A stretch of 64,000 bases of DNA from Amaranthus tricolor (taxonomy: Eukaryota; Streptophyta; Magnoliopsida; Caryophyllales; Amaranthaceae): positions 23,925,329 to 23,989,328 of the forward strand of contig NC_080059.1 of assembly GCF_026212465.1 (NCBI RefSeq). The letters are read 5' to 3'. Every line of letters starts with the position of its first letter. The first letter of the stretch is position 1. A program made the translations under genes and the position numbers. This document shows positions 11,327 through 23,694 of the stretch, piece after piece. The notes under the pieces were generated by a model. It saw only the letters and a program-made list of their open reading frames with translations. It had not been told where the DNA came from and did no database searches.

Positions 11327-14300
11327 CCAAATAGTGTTGTGTGCCAAGTTTCGTGCAAAACAAACCAAGTTTTAGCTACTTTATGCGCGAAATTGCCAAA
11401 AAAGCTTAAAAACCCATAAAATCGCAACTTAACACGTAATTTCTAGTATATGACGATGATTTTCAATTCTAACTACTTCAACACAATAATATATACCAAA
11501 TAGTATTGTGCGCCAAGTTTCGTGCAAAACACACCAAGTTTGAGCTACTTTATGCGCGAAAGTGCCAAAAAAGCTTAAAAAACCCATAAAATCGCAACTT
11601 AACACGTAATTTCTAGCATATGACAATTATTTTTTATTCAAACCATCTCAACACAATAATATATACCAAATAGTGTTGTGTGCAAAGTTTGGTGCAAAAC
11701 AAATCACGTTTAAGCTAATTTATGCGCGAAAGTGCCTAAAAAGCTTAAAAACCCCATAAAATCGCAACTTAACACTTAATTACTAGCATATGACTTTTAT
11801 TTTCAATTCTAACCACTTCAACACAATAATATATACCAAATAGTGTTGTGTGGTAAGTTTCGTGCAAAACAAACCAAGTTTGAGCTACTATATGCGCGAA
11901 AGTGCCAAAAAAGGTCAAAAACCAATAAAATCGCAACTTCACTTAATTTCTAGAATATGACAATGATTTTCAATTCTAGCCACTTAAACACAATAATATA
12001 TACCAAATAGTGTTGTGTGCCATGTTTCGTGCAAAACAAACCAAGTTTGAGCTACTTTATGCGCGAAATTGCCAAAAAAGCTTAAAAACCCATAAAATCG
12101 CAACTTAACACGTAATTTCTAGTATATGACGATGATTTTCAATTCTAACTACTTCAACACAATAATATATACCAAATAGTATTGTGCGCCAAATTTCGTG
12201 CAAAACACACCAAGTTTACTTTATGCGCGAAAGTGCCAAAAAAGCTTAAAAACCCATAAAATCGCAACTTAAGACGTAATTTCTAGCATATGACGATTAT
12301 TTTTGATTCAAACCACCTCAACACAATAATATATACCAAATAGTGTTGTGTGCAAAGTTTTGTGCAAAACAAATCAAGTTTAAGCTAATTTATGCGCGAA
12401 AGTGCCTAAAAAGCTTAAAAACCCATTAAATCGCAACTTAACACGTAATTTCTAGCTAGATATACTATTATTTCAATGCTAACCGCTTCAACACAATAAT
12501 ATATACCAAATAGTGTTGTGTGCCAAGTTTCGTGCAAAACAAACCAAGTTTGAGCTACTTTATAGCGCGAAATTGCCAAAAAAGCTTAAAAACCCATAAA
12601 ATCGCAACTTAACACGTAATTTCTAGTATATGACGATGATTTTCAATTCTAACTACTTCAACACAATAATATATACCAAATAGTGTTGTATGCCAAGTTT
12701 CGTGCAAAACAAACCAAGTTTGAGCTACTTTATGCGCGAAATTGCCAAAAAAGCTTAAAAACCCATAAAATCGCAACTTAACACGTAATTTCTAGTATAT
12801 GACGATGATTTTCAATTCTAACTACTTCAACACAATAATATATACCAAATAGTATTGTGCGCCAAATTTCGTGCAAAACACACCAAGTTTACTTTATGCG
12901 CGAAAGTGCCAAAAAAGCTTAAAAACCCATAAAATCGCAACTTAACACGTAATTTCTAGCATATGACGATTATTTTTGATTGAAACCACCTCAACACAAT
13001 AATATATACCAAATAGTGTTGTGTGCAAAGTTTTGTGCAAAACAATCAAGTTTAAGCTAATTTATGCGCGAAAGTGCCTAAAAAAGCTTAAAAACCCATA
13101 AAATCGCAACTTAACACGTAATTTCTAGCATATGACTATTATTTTCAATTCTAACCGCTTCAACACAATAATATATACCAAATAGTGTTGTGTGCCAAGT
13201 TTCGTGCAAAACAAACCAAGTTTGAGCTACTTTATGCTCGAAATTGCCAAAAAAGCTTAAAAACCCATAAAATCGCAACTTAACACGTAATTTCTAGTAT
13301 ATGACGATGATTTTCAATTCTAACTACTTCAACACAATAATATATACCAAATAGTGTTGTGTGCCAAGTTTCGTGCAAAACAAACCAAGTTTGAGCTACT
13401 TTATGCGCGAAATTGCCAAAAAAGCTTAAAAACCCATAAAATCGCAACTTAACACGTAATTTCTAGTATATGACGATGATTTTCAATTCTAACTACTTCA
13501 ACACAATAATATATACCAAATAGTATTGTGCGCCAAATTTCGTGCAAAACACACCAGTTTACTTTATGCGCGAAAGTGCCAAAAAAGCTTAAAAACCCAT
13601 AAAATCGCAACTTAACACGTAATTTCTAGCATATGACGATTATTTTTGATTCAAACCACCTCAACACAATAATATATACCAACCAAATAGTGTTGTGTGC
13701 AAAGTTTTGTGCAAAACAAATCAAGTTTAAGATAATTTATGCGCGAAAGTGCCCTAAAAAGCTTAAAAACCCATAAAATCGCAACTTAACACGTAATTTC
13801 TAGCATATGACTATTATTTTCAATTCTAACCACTTCAACACAATAATATATACCAAATAGTGTTGTGTGCTAAGTTTCGTGCAAAACAAACCAAATTTGA
13901 GCTACTATATGCGCGAAAGTGCCAAAAAAGGTCAAAAACCAATAAAATCGCAACTTAACACTTAATTTCTAGAATATGACTATGATTTTCAATTCTAGCC
14001 ACTTCAACACAATAATATATACCAAATATTGTTGTGTGCCAAGTTTCGTGTAAAAAAAAACCAAGTTTGAGCTACTTTATGCGCGAAAGTGCCAAATAAG
14101 CTTAAAAACCCATAAAATCGCTACTTAACACGTAATTTCTTGCATATGACGATATATTTTCAATTCTAACCACCTCAACACAATAATATATACCAAATAG
14201 TGTTGTTTGCAAAGTTTCGTGGCAAAACAAACCATGCTTGAGCTACTTTATGCGCGAAAGTTCCAGAAAAGCTTAAAAACCTATAAAATCGCAACTTAAC

Positions 14301-14995
14301 ACGTAATTTCTAGCATATGCCGATGATTTTCAATTCTAACCACCTCAACACAATAATATATAACAAATAGTGTTGTGTGCAAATTTTCGTGCAAAACAAA
14401 TCAAGTTTGAGCTACTTTATGCGCAAAAGTGCCTAAAAAGCTTAAGAACCCATAAAATCGCAACTTAACACGTAATTTCTAGCATATGACTATTATTTTA
14501 AATTCTGACCGCTTCAACACAATAATATATACCAAATAGTGTTGTGTGCCAGGTTTCGTGCAAAACAAACCAAGTTTTAGCTACTTTATGCGCAAAAGTG
14601 CCTAAAAAGCTTAAGAACCCATAAAATCGCAACTTAACACGTAATTTCTAGCATATGACTATTATTTTAAATTCTAACCGCTTCAACACAATAATATATA
14701 CCAAATAGTGTTGTGTGCCAAGTTTCGTGCAAAACAAACCAAGTTTTAGCTACTTTATGCGCGAAATTGCCAAAAAAAGCTTAAAAACCCATAAAATCGC
14801 AACTTAACACGTAATTTCTAGTATATGACGATGATTTTCAATTCTAACTACTTCAACACAATAATATATACCAAATAGTATTGTGCGCCAAGTTTCGTGC
14901 AAAAACACACCAAGTTTGAGCTACTTTATGCGCGAAAGTGCCAAAAAAGCTTAAAAAACCCATAAAATCGCAACTTAACACGTAATTTCTAGCAT
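11276..14995 (-). repeat. 22-monomer tandem duplication, copy 1 (about 3.72 kb)
   Basis: Diagnostic positions recur about 3,719 bp downstream: ACCATGCTTGAGC at 14,231 and 17,950, TTTCAATGCT at about 12,471 and 16,191, GATTGAAACCACC at about 12,977 and 16,696. Twenty-two monomers of 169 bp give 3,718 bp. The copy starts near the TAAATTCTAACCGC / TATACACC monomer and ends where the next such monomer restarts. Private changes are a four-base loss at about 11,938 (CAACTTCACTTAA), a scrambled TCTAGCTAGATATAC at about 12,452, and a four-base insertion giving TATACCAACCAAATAG at about 13,677. Confidence 0.8.
12211..13553 (-). repeat. 4-monomer HOR (about 670 bp) inside 22-mer copy 1
   Basis: Short monomers that lost GAGCTA (AAGTTTACTTTATGCGC) occur at 12,211, 12,884 and 13,554 (the last also lacks one A). 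Spacings are 673 and 670 bp, four monomers with one of them six bases short. The intervening monomers repeat in the same order: TGATT(C/G)AAACC, CTAACCGC, GTGCCAAGTTTCG with AAATTGCC, and the same again. Confidence 0.8.
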
Positions 14996-17900
14996 ATGAC
15001 TATTATTTTAAATTCTAACCGCTTCAACACAATAATATACACCAAATAGTGTTGTGTGCCAAGTTTCGTGCAAAACAAACCAAGTTTTAGCTACTTTATG
15101 CGCGAAATTGCCAAAAAAGCTTAAAAACCCATAAAATCGCAACTTAACACGTAATTTCTAGTATATGACGATGATTTTCAATTCTAACTACTTCAACACA
15201 ATAATATATACCAAATAGTATTGTGCGCCAAGTTTCGTGCAAAACACACCAAGTTTGAGCTACTTTATGCGCGAAAGTGCCAAAAAAGCTTAAAAAACCC
15301 ATAAAATCGCAACTTAACACGTAATTTCTAGCATATGACAATTATTTTTTATTCAAACCATCTCAACACAATAATATATACCAAATAGTGTTGTGTGCAA
15401 AGTTTGGTGCAAAACAAATCACGTTTAAGCTAATTTATGCGCGAAAGTGCCTAAAAAGCTTAAAAAACCCATAAAATCGCAACTTAACACTTAATTACTA
15501 GCATATGACTTTTATTTTCAATTCTAAACCACTTCAACACAATAATATATACCAAATAGTGTTGTGTGGTAAGTTTCGTGCAAAACAAACCAAGTTTGAG
15601 CTACTATATGCGCGAAAGTGCCAAAAAAGGTCAAAAAACCAATAAAATCGCAACTTAACACTTAATTTCTAGAATATGACAATGATTTTCAATTCTAGCC
15701 ACTTAAACACAATAATATATACCAATTAGTGTTGTGTGCCATGTTTCGTGCAAAACCAAACCAAGTTTGAGCTACTTTATGCGCGAAATTGCCAAAAAAG
15801 CTTAAAAACCCATAAAATCGCAACTTAACACGTAATTTCTAGTATATGACGATGATTTTCAATTCTAACTACTTCAACACAATAATATATACCAAATAGT
15901 ATTGTGCGCCCAAATTTCGTGCAAAACACACCAAGTTTACTTTATGCGCGAAAGTGCCAAAAAAGCTTAAAAACCCATAAAATCGCAACTTAAGACGTAA
16001 TTTCTAGCATATGACGATTATTTTTGATTCAAACCACCTCAACACAATAATATATACCAAATAGTGTTGTGTGCAAAGTTTTGTGCAAAACAAATCAAGT
16101 TTAAGCTAATTTATGCGCGAAAGTGCCTAAAAAGCTTAAAAACCCATTAAATCGCAACTTAACACGTAATTTCTAGCATATGACTATTATTTTCAATGCT
16201 AACCGCTTCAACACAATAATATATACCAAATAGTGTTGTGTGCCAAGTTTCGTGCAAAACAAACCAAGTTGAGCTACTTTATGCGCGAAATTGCCAAAAA
16301 AGCTTAAAAACCCATAAAATCGCAACTTAACACGTAATTTCTAGTATATGACGATGATTTTCAATTCTAACTACTTCAACACAATAATATATACCAAATA
16401 GTGTTGTATGCCAAGTTTCGTGCAAAACAAACCAAGTTTGAGCTACTTTATGCGCGAAATTGCCAAAAAAGCTTAAAAACCCATAAAATCGCAACTTAAC
16501 ACGTAATTTCTAGTATATGACGATGATTTTCAATTCTAACTACTTCAACACAATAATATATACCAAATAGTATTGTGCGCCAAATTTCGTGCAAAACACA
16601 CCAAGTTTACTTTATGCGCGAAAGTGCCAAAAAAGCTTAAAAAACCCATAAAATCGCAACTTAACACGTAATTTCTAGCATATGACGATTATTTTTGATT
16701 GAAACCACCTCAACACAATAATATATACCAAATAGTGTTTGTGTGCAAAGTTTTGTGCAAAACAAATCAAGTTTAAGCTAATTTATGCGCGAAAGTGCCT
16801 AAAAAGCTTAAAAAACCCATAAAATCGCAACTTAACACGTAATTTCTAGCATATGACTATTATTTTCAATTCTAAACCGCTTCAACACAATAATATATAC
16901 CAAATAGTGTTGTGTGCCAAGTTTCGTGCAAAACAAACCAAGTTTGAGCTACTTTATGCTCGAAATTGCCAAAAAAGCTTAAAAACCCATAAAAATCGCA
17001 ACTTAACACGTAATTTCTAGTATATGACGATGATTTTCAATTCTAACTACTTCAACACAATAATATATACCAAATAGTGTTGTGTGCCAAGTTTCGTGCA
17101 AAACAAACCAAGTTTGAGCTACTTTATGCGCGAAATTGCCAAAAAAGCTTAAAAACCCATAAAATCGCAACTTAACACGTAATTTCTAGTATATGACGAT
17201 GATTTTCAATTCTAACTACTTCAACACAATAATATATACCAAATAGTATTGTGCGCCAAATTTCGTGCAAAACACACCAAGTTTACTTTATGCGCGAAAA
17301 GTGCCAAAAAAGCTTAAAAACCCATAAAATCGCAACTTAACACGTAATTTCTAGCATATGACGATTATTTTTGATTCAAACCACCTCAACACAATAATAT
17401 ATACCAAATAGTGTTGTGTGCAAAGTTTTGTGCAAAACAAATCAAGTTTAAGATAATTTATGCGCGAAAGTGCCTAAAAAGCTTAAAAACCCATAAAAAT
17501 CGCAACTTAACACGTAATTTCTAGCATATGACTATTATTTTCAATTCTAACCACTTCAACACAATAATATATACCAAATAGTGTTGTGTGCTAAGTTTCG
17601 TGCAAAACAAACCAAATTTGAGCTACTATATGCGCGAAAGTGCCAAAAAAGGTCAAAAACCAATAAAATCGCAACTTAACACTTAATTTCTAGAATATGA
17701 CTATGATTTTCAATTCTAGCCACTTCAACACAATAATATATACCAAATATTGTTGTGTGCCAAGTTTCGTGTAAAAAAAACCAAGTTTGAGCTACTTTAT
17801 GCGCGAAAGTGCCAAATAAGCTTAAAAACCCATAAAATCGCTACTTAACACGTAATTTCTTGCATATGACGATATATTTTCAATTCTAACCACCTCAACA

Positions 17901-18715
17901 CAATAATATATACCAAATAGTGTTGTTTGCAAAGTTTCGTGCAAAACAAACCATGCTTGAGCTACTTTATGCGCGAAAGTTCCAGAAAAGCTTAAAAACC
18001 TATAAAATCGCAACTTAACACGTAATTTCTAGCATATGCCGATGATTTTCAATTCTAACCACCTCAACACAATAATATATAACAAATAGTGTTGTGTGCA
18101 AATTTTCGTGCAAAACAAATCAAGTTTGAGCTACTTTATGCGCAAAAGTGCCTAAAAAGCTTAAGAACCCATAAAATCGCAACTTAACACGTAATTTCTA
18201 GCATATGACTATTATTTTAAATTCTGACCGCTTCAACACAATAATATATACCAAATAGTGTTGTGTGCCAGGTTTCGTGCAAAACAAAACCAAGTTTTAG
18301 CTACTTTATGCGCAAAAGTGCCTAAAAAGCTTAAGAACCCATAAAATCGCAACTTAACACGTAATTTCTAGCATATGACTATTATTTTAAATTCTAACCG
18401 CTTCAACACAATAATATATACCAAATAGTGTTGTGTGCCAAGTTTCGTGCAAAACAAACCAAGTTTTAGCTACTTTATGCGCGAAATTGCCAAAAAAGCT
18501 TAAAAACCCATAAAATCGCAACTTAACACGTAATTTCTAGTATATGACGATGATTTTCAATTCTAACTACTTCAACACAATAATATATACCAAATAGTAT
18601 TGTGCGCCAAGTTTCGTGCAAAACACACCAAGTTTGAGCTACTTTATGCGCGAAAGTGCCAAAAAAGCTTAAAAAACCCATAAAATCGCAACTTAACACG
18701 TAATTTCTAGCATAT
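14996..18715 (-). repeat. 22-monomer tandem duplication, copy 2 (about 3.72 kb)
   Basis: This is the direct tandem copy of about 11,276-14,995. It is nearly identical apart from scattered one-base insertions, mostly in A, C or G runs (for example GCGCCCAAAT at about 15,909 and GTGTTTGTGTGC at about 16,737). It ends near 18,715, where the following monomer becomes TGATTTTTGATTC, unlike the TTATTTTAAATTC that follows copy 1. It is derived from the same event as copy 1, so the pair is a recent duplication. Confidence 0.8.
15932..17277 (-). repeat. 4-monomer HOR (about 670 bp) inside 22-mer copy 2
   Basis: The same GAGCTA-less monomers occur at 15,932, 16,602 and 17,278, spaced 670 and 676 bp. 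The extra bases fall in homopolymers. This is the duplicated counterpart of the 12,211-13,553 sub-array. Confidence 0.8.
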
Positions 18716-20750
18716 GACGATGATTTTTGATTCAAACCACTCAACAAAATAATATATACCAAATAGTGTTGTGTGCAAAGTTTGGTGCAAAACAAATCAC
18801 GTTTAAGCTAATTTATGCGCGAAAGTGCCTAAAAAGCTTAAAAACCCCATAAAATCGCAACTTAACACGTAATTTCTAGCATATGACTATTATTTTCTAT
18901 TCTAACAACTTGAACACAATAATATTTACCAAATAGTGTTGTGTGAAAAGTTTCGTGCAAAACAAACCATGCTTAAGCTACTTTATGCGCGAAAGTTCTA
19001 GAAAAGCTTAAAAACCTATAAAATCGCAACTTAACACGTAATTTCTAGCATATGCCGATGATTTTCAATTCTAACCACCTCAACACAATAATATATAACA
19101 AATAGTGTTGTGTGCAAAGTTTCGTGCAAAACAAATCAAGTTTGAGCTACTTTATGCGCAAAAGTGCCTAAAAAGCTTAAGAACCCATAAAATCGCAACT
19201 TAACACGTAATTTCAAGCATATGACTATTATTTTAAATTCTAACCGCTTCAACACAATAATATATACCAAATAGTGTTGTGTGCCAAGTTTCGTGCAAAA
19301 CAAACCAAGTTTTAGCTACTTTATGCGCGAAATTGCCAAAAAAGCTTAAAAACCCATAAAATCGCAACTTAACACGTAATTTCTAGTATATGACGATGAT
19401 TTTCAATTCTAACTACTTCAACACAATGATATATACCAAATAGTATTGTGCGCCAAATTTCGTGCAAAACACACCAAGTTTGAGCTACTTTATGCGCGAA
19501 AGTGCCAAAAAAGCTTAAAAACCCATAAAATCGCAACTTAACACGTAATTTCTAGCATATGACGATTATTTTTGATTCAAACCACCTCAACACAATAATA
19601 TATACCAAATAGTGTTGTGTGCAAAGTTTGGTGCAAAACAAATCAAGTTTAAGCTAATTTATGCGCGAAAGTGCCTAAAAAGCTTAAAAAACCCATAAAA
19701 TCGCAACTTAACACGTAATTTCTAGCATATGACTATTATTTTCAATTCTAACCACTTCAACACAATAATATATACCAAATAGTGTTGTGTGCTAAGTTTC
19801 GTGCAAAACAAACCAAATTTGAGCTACTATATGCGCGAAAGTGCCAAAAAAGGTCAAAAACCAATAAAATCGCAACTTAACACTTAATTTCTAGAATATG
19901 ACTATGATTTTCAATTCTAGCCACTTCAACACAATAATATATACCAAATATTGTTGTGTGCCAAGTTTTCGTGTAAAAAAAAACCAAGTTTGAGCTACTT
20001 TATGCGCGAAAGTGCCAAATAAGCTTAAAAACCCATAAAATCGCTACTTAACACGTAATTTCTTGCATATGACGATATATTTTCAATTCTAACCACCTCA
20101 ACACAATAATATATACCAAATAGTGTTGTTTGCAAAGTTTCGTGCAAAACAAACCATGCTTGAGCTACTTAATGCGCGAAAGTTCCAGAAAAGCTTAAAA
20201 ACCTATAAAATCGCAACTTAACACGTAATTTCTAGCATATGCCGATGATTTTCAATTCTAACCACCTCAACACAATAATATATAACAAATAGTGTTGTGT
20301 GCAAAGTTTCGTGCAAAACAAATCAAGTTTGAGCTACTTTATGCGCAAAAGTACCTAAAAAGCTTAAGAACCCATAAAATCGCAACTTAACACGTAATTT
20401 CTAGCATATGACTATTATTTTAAATTCTAACCGCTTCAACACAATAATATATACCAAATAGTGTTGTGTGCAAGGTTTCGTGCAAAACAAACCAAGTTTT
20501 AGCTACTTTATGCGCGAAATTGCCAAAAAAGCTTAAAAACCCATAAAATCGCAACTTAACACGTAATTTCTAGTATATGACGATGATTTTCCAATTCTAA
20601 CTACTTCAACACAATAATATATACCAAATAGTATTGTGCGCCAAGTTTCGTGCAAAACACACCAAGTTTGAGCTACTTTATGCGCGAAAGTGCCAAAAAA
20701 GCTTAAAAACCCCATAAAATCGCAACTTAACACGTAATTTCTAGCATATG
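18716..20750 (-). repeat. 12-monomer tandem duplication, copy 1 (about 2.03 kb)
   Basis: Rare variants recur 2,035 bp apart: TCTATTCTAACAACTTG at 18,896 and 20,931, ACCATGCTTAAGC at 18,966 and 21,001, CAATGATATATACC at 19,424 and 21,461. Twelve monomers give 2,028 bp. The copy includes the CAACAAAATAATATAT variant near its start and the CAAGTTTTAGC monomers in the middle. Confidence 0.8.
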
Positions 20751-22752
20751 ACGATTATTTTTGATTCAAACCACCTCAACAAAAGAATATATACCAAATA
20801 GTGTTGTGTGCAAAGTTTGGTGCAAAACAAATCACGTTTAAGCTAATTTATGCGCGAAAGTGCCTAAAAAGCTTAAAAAACCCATAAAATCGCAACTTAA
20901 CACGTAATTTCTAGCATATGACTATTATTTTCTATTCTAACAACTTGAACACAATAATATATAACAAATAGTGTTGTGTGAAAAGTTTCGTGCAAAACAA
21001 ACCATGCTTAAGCTACTTTATGCGCGAAAGTTCCAGAAAAGCTTAAAAACCTATAAAATCGCAACTTAACACGTAATTTCTAGCATATGCCGATGATTTT
21101 CAATTCTAACCACCTAAACACAATAATATATAACAAATAGTGTTGTGTGCAAAGTTTCGTGCAAAACAAATCAAGTTTGAGCTACTTTATGCGCAAAAGT
21201 GCCTAAAAAACTTAAGAACCCATAAAATCGCAACTTAACACGTAATTTCAAGCATATGACTATTATTTTAAATTCTAACCGCTTCAACACAATAATATAT
21301 ACCAAATAGTGTTGTGTGCCAAGTTTCGTGCAAAACAAACCAAGTTTTAGCTACTTTATGCGCGAAATTGCCAAAAAAGCTTAAAAACCCCATAAAATCG
21401 CAACTTAACCACGTAATTTCTAGTATATGACGATGATTTTCAATTCTAACTACTTCAACACAATGATATATACCCAAATAGTATTGTGCGCCAAATTTCG
21501 TGCAAAACACACCAAGTTTGAGCTACTTTATGCGCGAAAAGTGCCAAAAAAGCTTAAAAACCCATAAAATCGCAACTTAACACGTAATTTCTAGCATATG
21601 ACGATTATTTTTGATTCAAACCACCTCAACACAATAATATATACCAAATAGTGTTGTGTGCAAAGTTTGGTGCAAAACAAATCAAGTTTAAGCTAATTTA
21701 TGCGCGAAAGTGCCTAAAAAGCTTAAAAACCCATAAAATCGCAACTTAACACGTAATTTCTAGCATATGACTATTATTTTCAATTCTAACCACTTCAACA
21801 CAATAATATAACCAAATAGTGTTGTGTGCTAAGTTTCGTGCAAAACAAACCAAATTTGAGCTACTATATGCGCGAAAGTGCCAAAAAAAGGTCAAAAACC
21901 AATAAAATCGCAACTTAACACTTAATTTCTAGAATATGACTATGATTTTCAATTCTAGCCACTTCAACACAATAATATATACCAAATATTGTTGTGTGCC
22001 AAGTTTCGTGTAAAAAAAACCAAGTTTGAGCTACTTTATGCGCGAAAGTGCCAAATAAGCTTAAAAACCCATTAAATCGCTACTTAACACGTAATTTCTT
22101 GCATATGACGATATATTTTCAATTCTAACCACCTCAACACAATAATATATACCAAATAGTGTTGTGTGCAAAGTTTCGTGCAAAACAAACCATGCTTGAG
22201 CTACTTTATGCGCGAAAGTTCCAGAAAAGCTTAAAAACCCATAAAATCGCAACTTAACACGTAATTTCTAGCATATGCCGATGATTTTCAATTCTAACCA
22301 CCTCAACACAATAATATATAACAAATAGTGTTGTGTGCAAAGTTTCGTGCAAAACAAATCAAGTTTTTAAGAACCCATAAAATCGCAACTTAACACGTAA
22401 TTTCTAGCATATGACTATTATTTTAAATTCTAACCGCTTCAACACAATAATATATACCCAAATAGTGTTGTGTGCCAAGTTTCGTGCAAAACAAACCAAG
22501 TTTTAGCTACTTTATGCGCGAAATTGCCAAAAAAGCTTAAAAACCCATAAAATCGCAACTTAACACGTAATTTCTAGTATATGACGATGATTTTCAATTC
22601 TAACTACTTCAACACAATAATATATACCAAATAGTATTGTGCGCCAAGTTTCGTGCAAAACACACCAAGTTTGAGCTACTTTATGCGCGAAAGTGCCAAA
22701 AAAGGTTAAAAACCCATAAAATCGCAACTTAACACGTAATATCTAGCATATG
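20751..22752 (-). repeat. 12-monomer tandem duplication, copy 2 (about 2.00 kb)
   Basis: This is the tandem copy of 18,716-20,750. It is 33 bp shorter overall because of a deletion inside one monomer near 22,367, and it carries several one-base insertions (TTAACCACG at about 21,408, TACCCAAATA at about 21,471, GCGAAAAGTGCC at about 21,534). GTGTGCAAAGTTTGG markers at 18,771, 20,806 and 22,808 fix the register. Confidence 0.78.
22321..22460 (-). repeat. Truncated monomer with a 33 bp deletion
   Basis: AAATCAAGTTT runs directly into TTAAGAACCCATAA at about 22,367. In the sister copy (about 20,325-20,370) these are separated by 33 bases containing GAGCTACTTTATGCGC and the HindIII region. The deletion removes the most conserved part of the monomer, so it is a clear private event. 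Confidence 0.85.
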
Positions 22753-23425
22753 ACGATTATTTTTGATTCAAACCACCTCAACACAATAATATATACCAAA
22801 TAGTGTTGTGTGCAAAGTTTGGTGCAAAACAAATCACGTTTAAGCTAATTTCTGCGCGAAAGTGCCAAAAAAGCTTAAAAACCCATAAAATCGCAACTTA
22901 ACACGTAATTTCTAGCATATGACTATTATTTTCAATTCTAACTACTTGAACACAATAATATATACCAAATAGTGTTGTGTGCAAAGTTTGGTGCAAAACA
23001 AATCAAGTTTAAGCTAGTTTATGCGCGAAAGTGCCTAAAAAGCATAAAAACCCATAAAATCGCAACTTAACACGTAATTTCTAGCATATGACTATTATTT
23101 TCAATTCTAACCACTTCAACACAATAATATATACCAAATAGTGTTGTGTGCTAAGTTTCGTGCAAAACAAACCAAAGTTTGAGCTACTATATGTGCGAAT
23201 GTGCCAAAAAAGGTCAAAAACCAATAAAATCGCAACTTAAAAGTTAATTTCTAGAATATGACTATGATTTTCAATTCTAGCCACTTCAACACAATAATAT
23301 ATACCAAATAGTGTTGTGTGCCAAGTTTCGTGTAAAACAAACCAAGTTTGAGCTACTTTATGCGCGAAAGTGCCAAATAAGCTTAAAAACCCATAAAATC
23401 GCTACTTAACACGTAATTTCTTGCA
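22753..23425 (-). repeat. Partial third 12-mer and diverged left-arm end
   Basis: The first monomer matches the starts at 18,716 and 20,751 (GTTTGGTGC with AAATCACGTTT). The order then breaks, with CTAACTACTTGAAC followed by a different monomer. The last monomers show more private substitutions than elsewhere (AGCATAAAAACCC at about 23,041, ATGTGCGAATGTGCC at about 23,192, AACTTAAAAGTTAATTT at about 23,235). The stretch stops mid-monomer at the gap. Confidence 0.7.
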
Positions 23426-23525
23426 NNNNNNNNNNNNNNNNNNNNNNNNNNNNNNNNNNNNNNNNNNNNNNNNNNNNNNNNNNNNNNNNNNNNNNNNNNN
23501 NNNNNNNNNNNNNNNNNNNNNNNNN
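23426..23525. other. Assembly gap of exactly 100 N
   Basis: One hundred consecutive N separate the two arms. A round 100 N is the usual placeholder for a scaffold join of unknown length, so the true distance between the arms is not known. Satellite orientation reverses across it and the subfamily changes. The join may therefore be a scaffolding choice and not a physical inversion breakpoint. The left contig stops inside a monomer (TTCTTGCA) and the right contig starts at GTATATATTATTGTG. Confidence 0.99.
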
Positions 23526-23694
23526 GTATATATTATTGTGTTGAAGTGGTTAGAATTGAAAATCATAGTCATATGCTAGAAATTACTTGTTAAGTTGCGA
23601 TTTTAATGGTTTTTAAGCGTTTTTGGCCCTTTTGCATATAAAGTAGCTCAAACTTGGTTTGTTTAGCACGAAACTTGGCACACAACACTATGTG
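23526..23694 (+). repeat. Representative right-arm monomer (169 bp)
   Basis: This is the first full monomer after the gap. It runs from GTATATATT at 23,526 to the base before the next GTATATATT at 23,695, giving 169 bp. It carries the CATATG core, the near-invariant GTTAAGTTGCGATTTTAA block, the GGCCCTTTTGC block and AGTAGCTCAAACTTGG. The length suits one nucleosome plus linker, as is common for centromeric satellites. A length of 169 is 1 modulo 3, so any reading frame shifts from one monomer to the next. Confidence 0.95.

Larger units (their letters stand above)
1..23425 (-). repeat. Left-arm satellite array, about 169 bp monomer, HindIII subfamily
   Basis: Head-to-tail monomers of about 169 bp fill this interval, by length about 139 copies. 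On the plus strand each monomer opens with ACCAAATAGTGTTGTGTG, passes TTTCGTGCAAAACAAACC, TTATGCGCGAAAGTGCC, AAGCTTAAAAACCCAT and AATCGCAACTTAACACG, and ends with TAGCATATGAC and CAACACAATAATATATACC. This is the reverse complement of the right-arm monomer, hence the minus strand. Most monomers carry AAGCTT; exceptions read AGGTCA or AGGTTA. Single-base differences, not gaps, distinguish most monomers, and they recur in fixed order to form higher-order repeats. No transposon, gene or unrelated sequence interrupts the array. The role is most likely structural, as centromeric or pericentromeric chromatin, inferred only from repeat architecture. Confidence 0.97.

Noticed and set aside
18523..18795. 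Longest minus-strand frame (90 codons), with related frames at 6,187, 11,429, 15,144, 20,533 and 21,268
   Set aside because: These span one to two monomers and arise where indels join frames. Their translations are the same satellite read in shifted registers, with no domain or signal sequence.
23426..23525. Large palindrome or hairpin centred on the gap
   Set aside because: The arms are inverted but belong to different subfamilies, and the centre is unsequenced, so a perfect palindrome is not supported.
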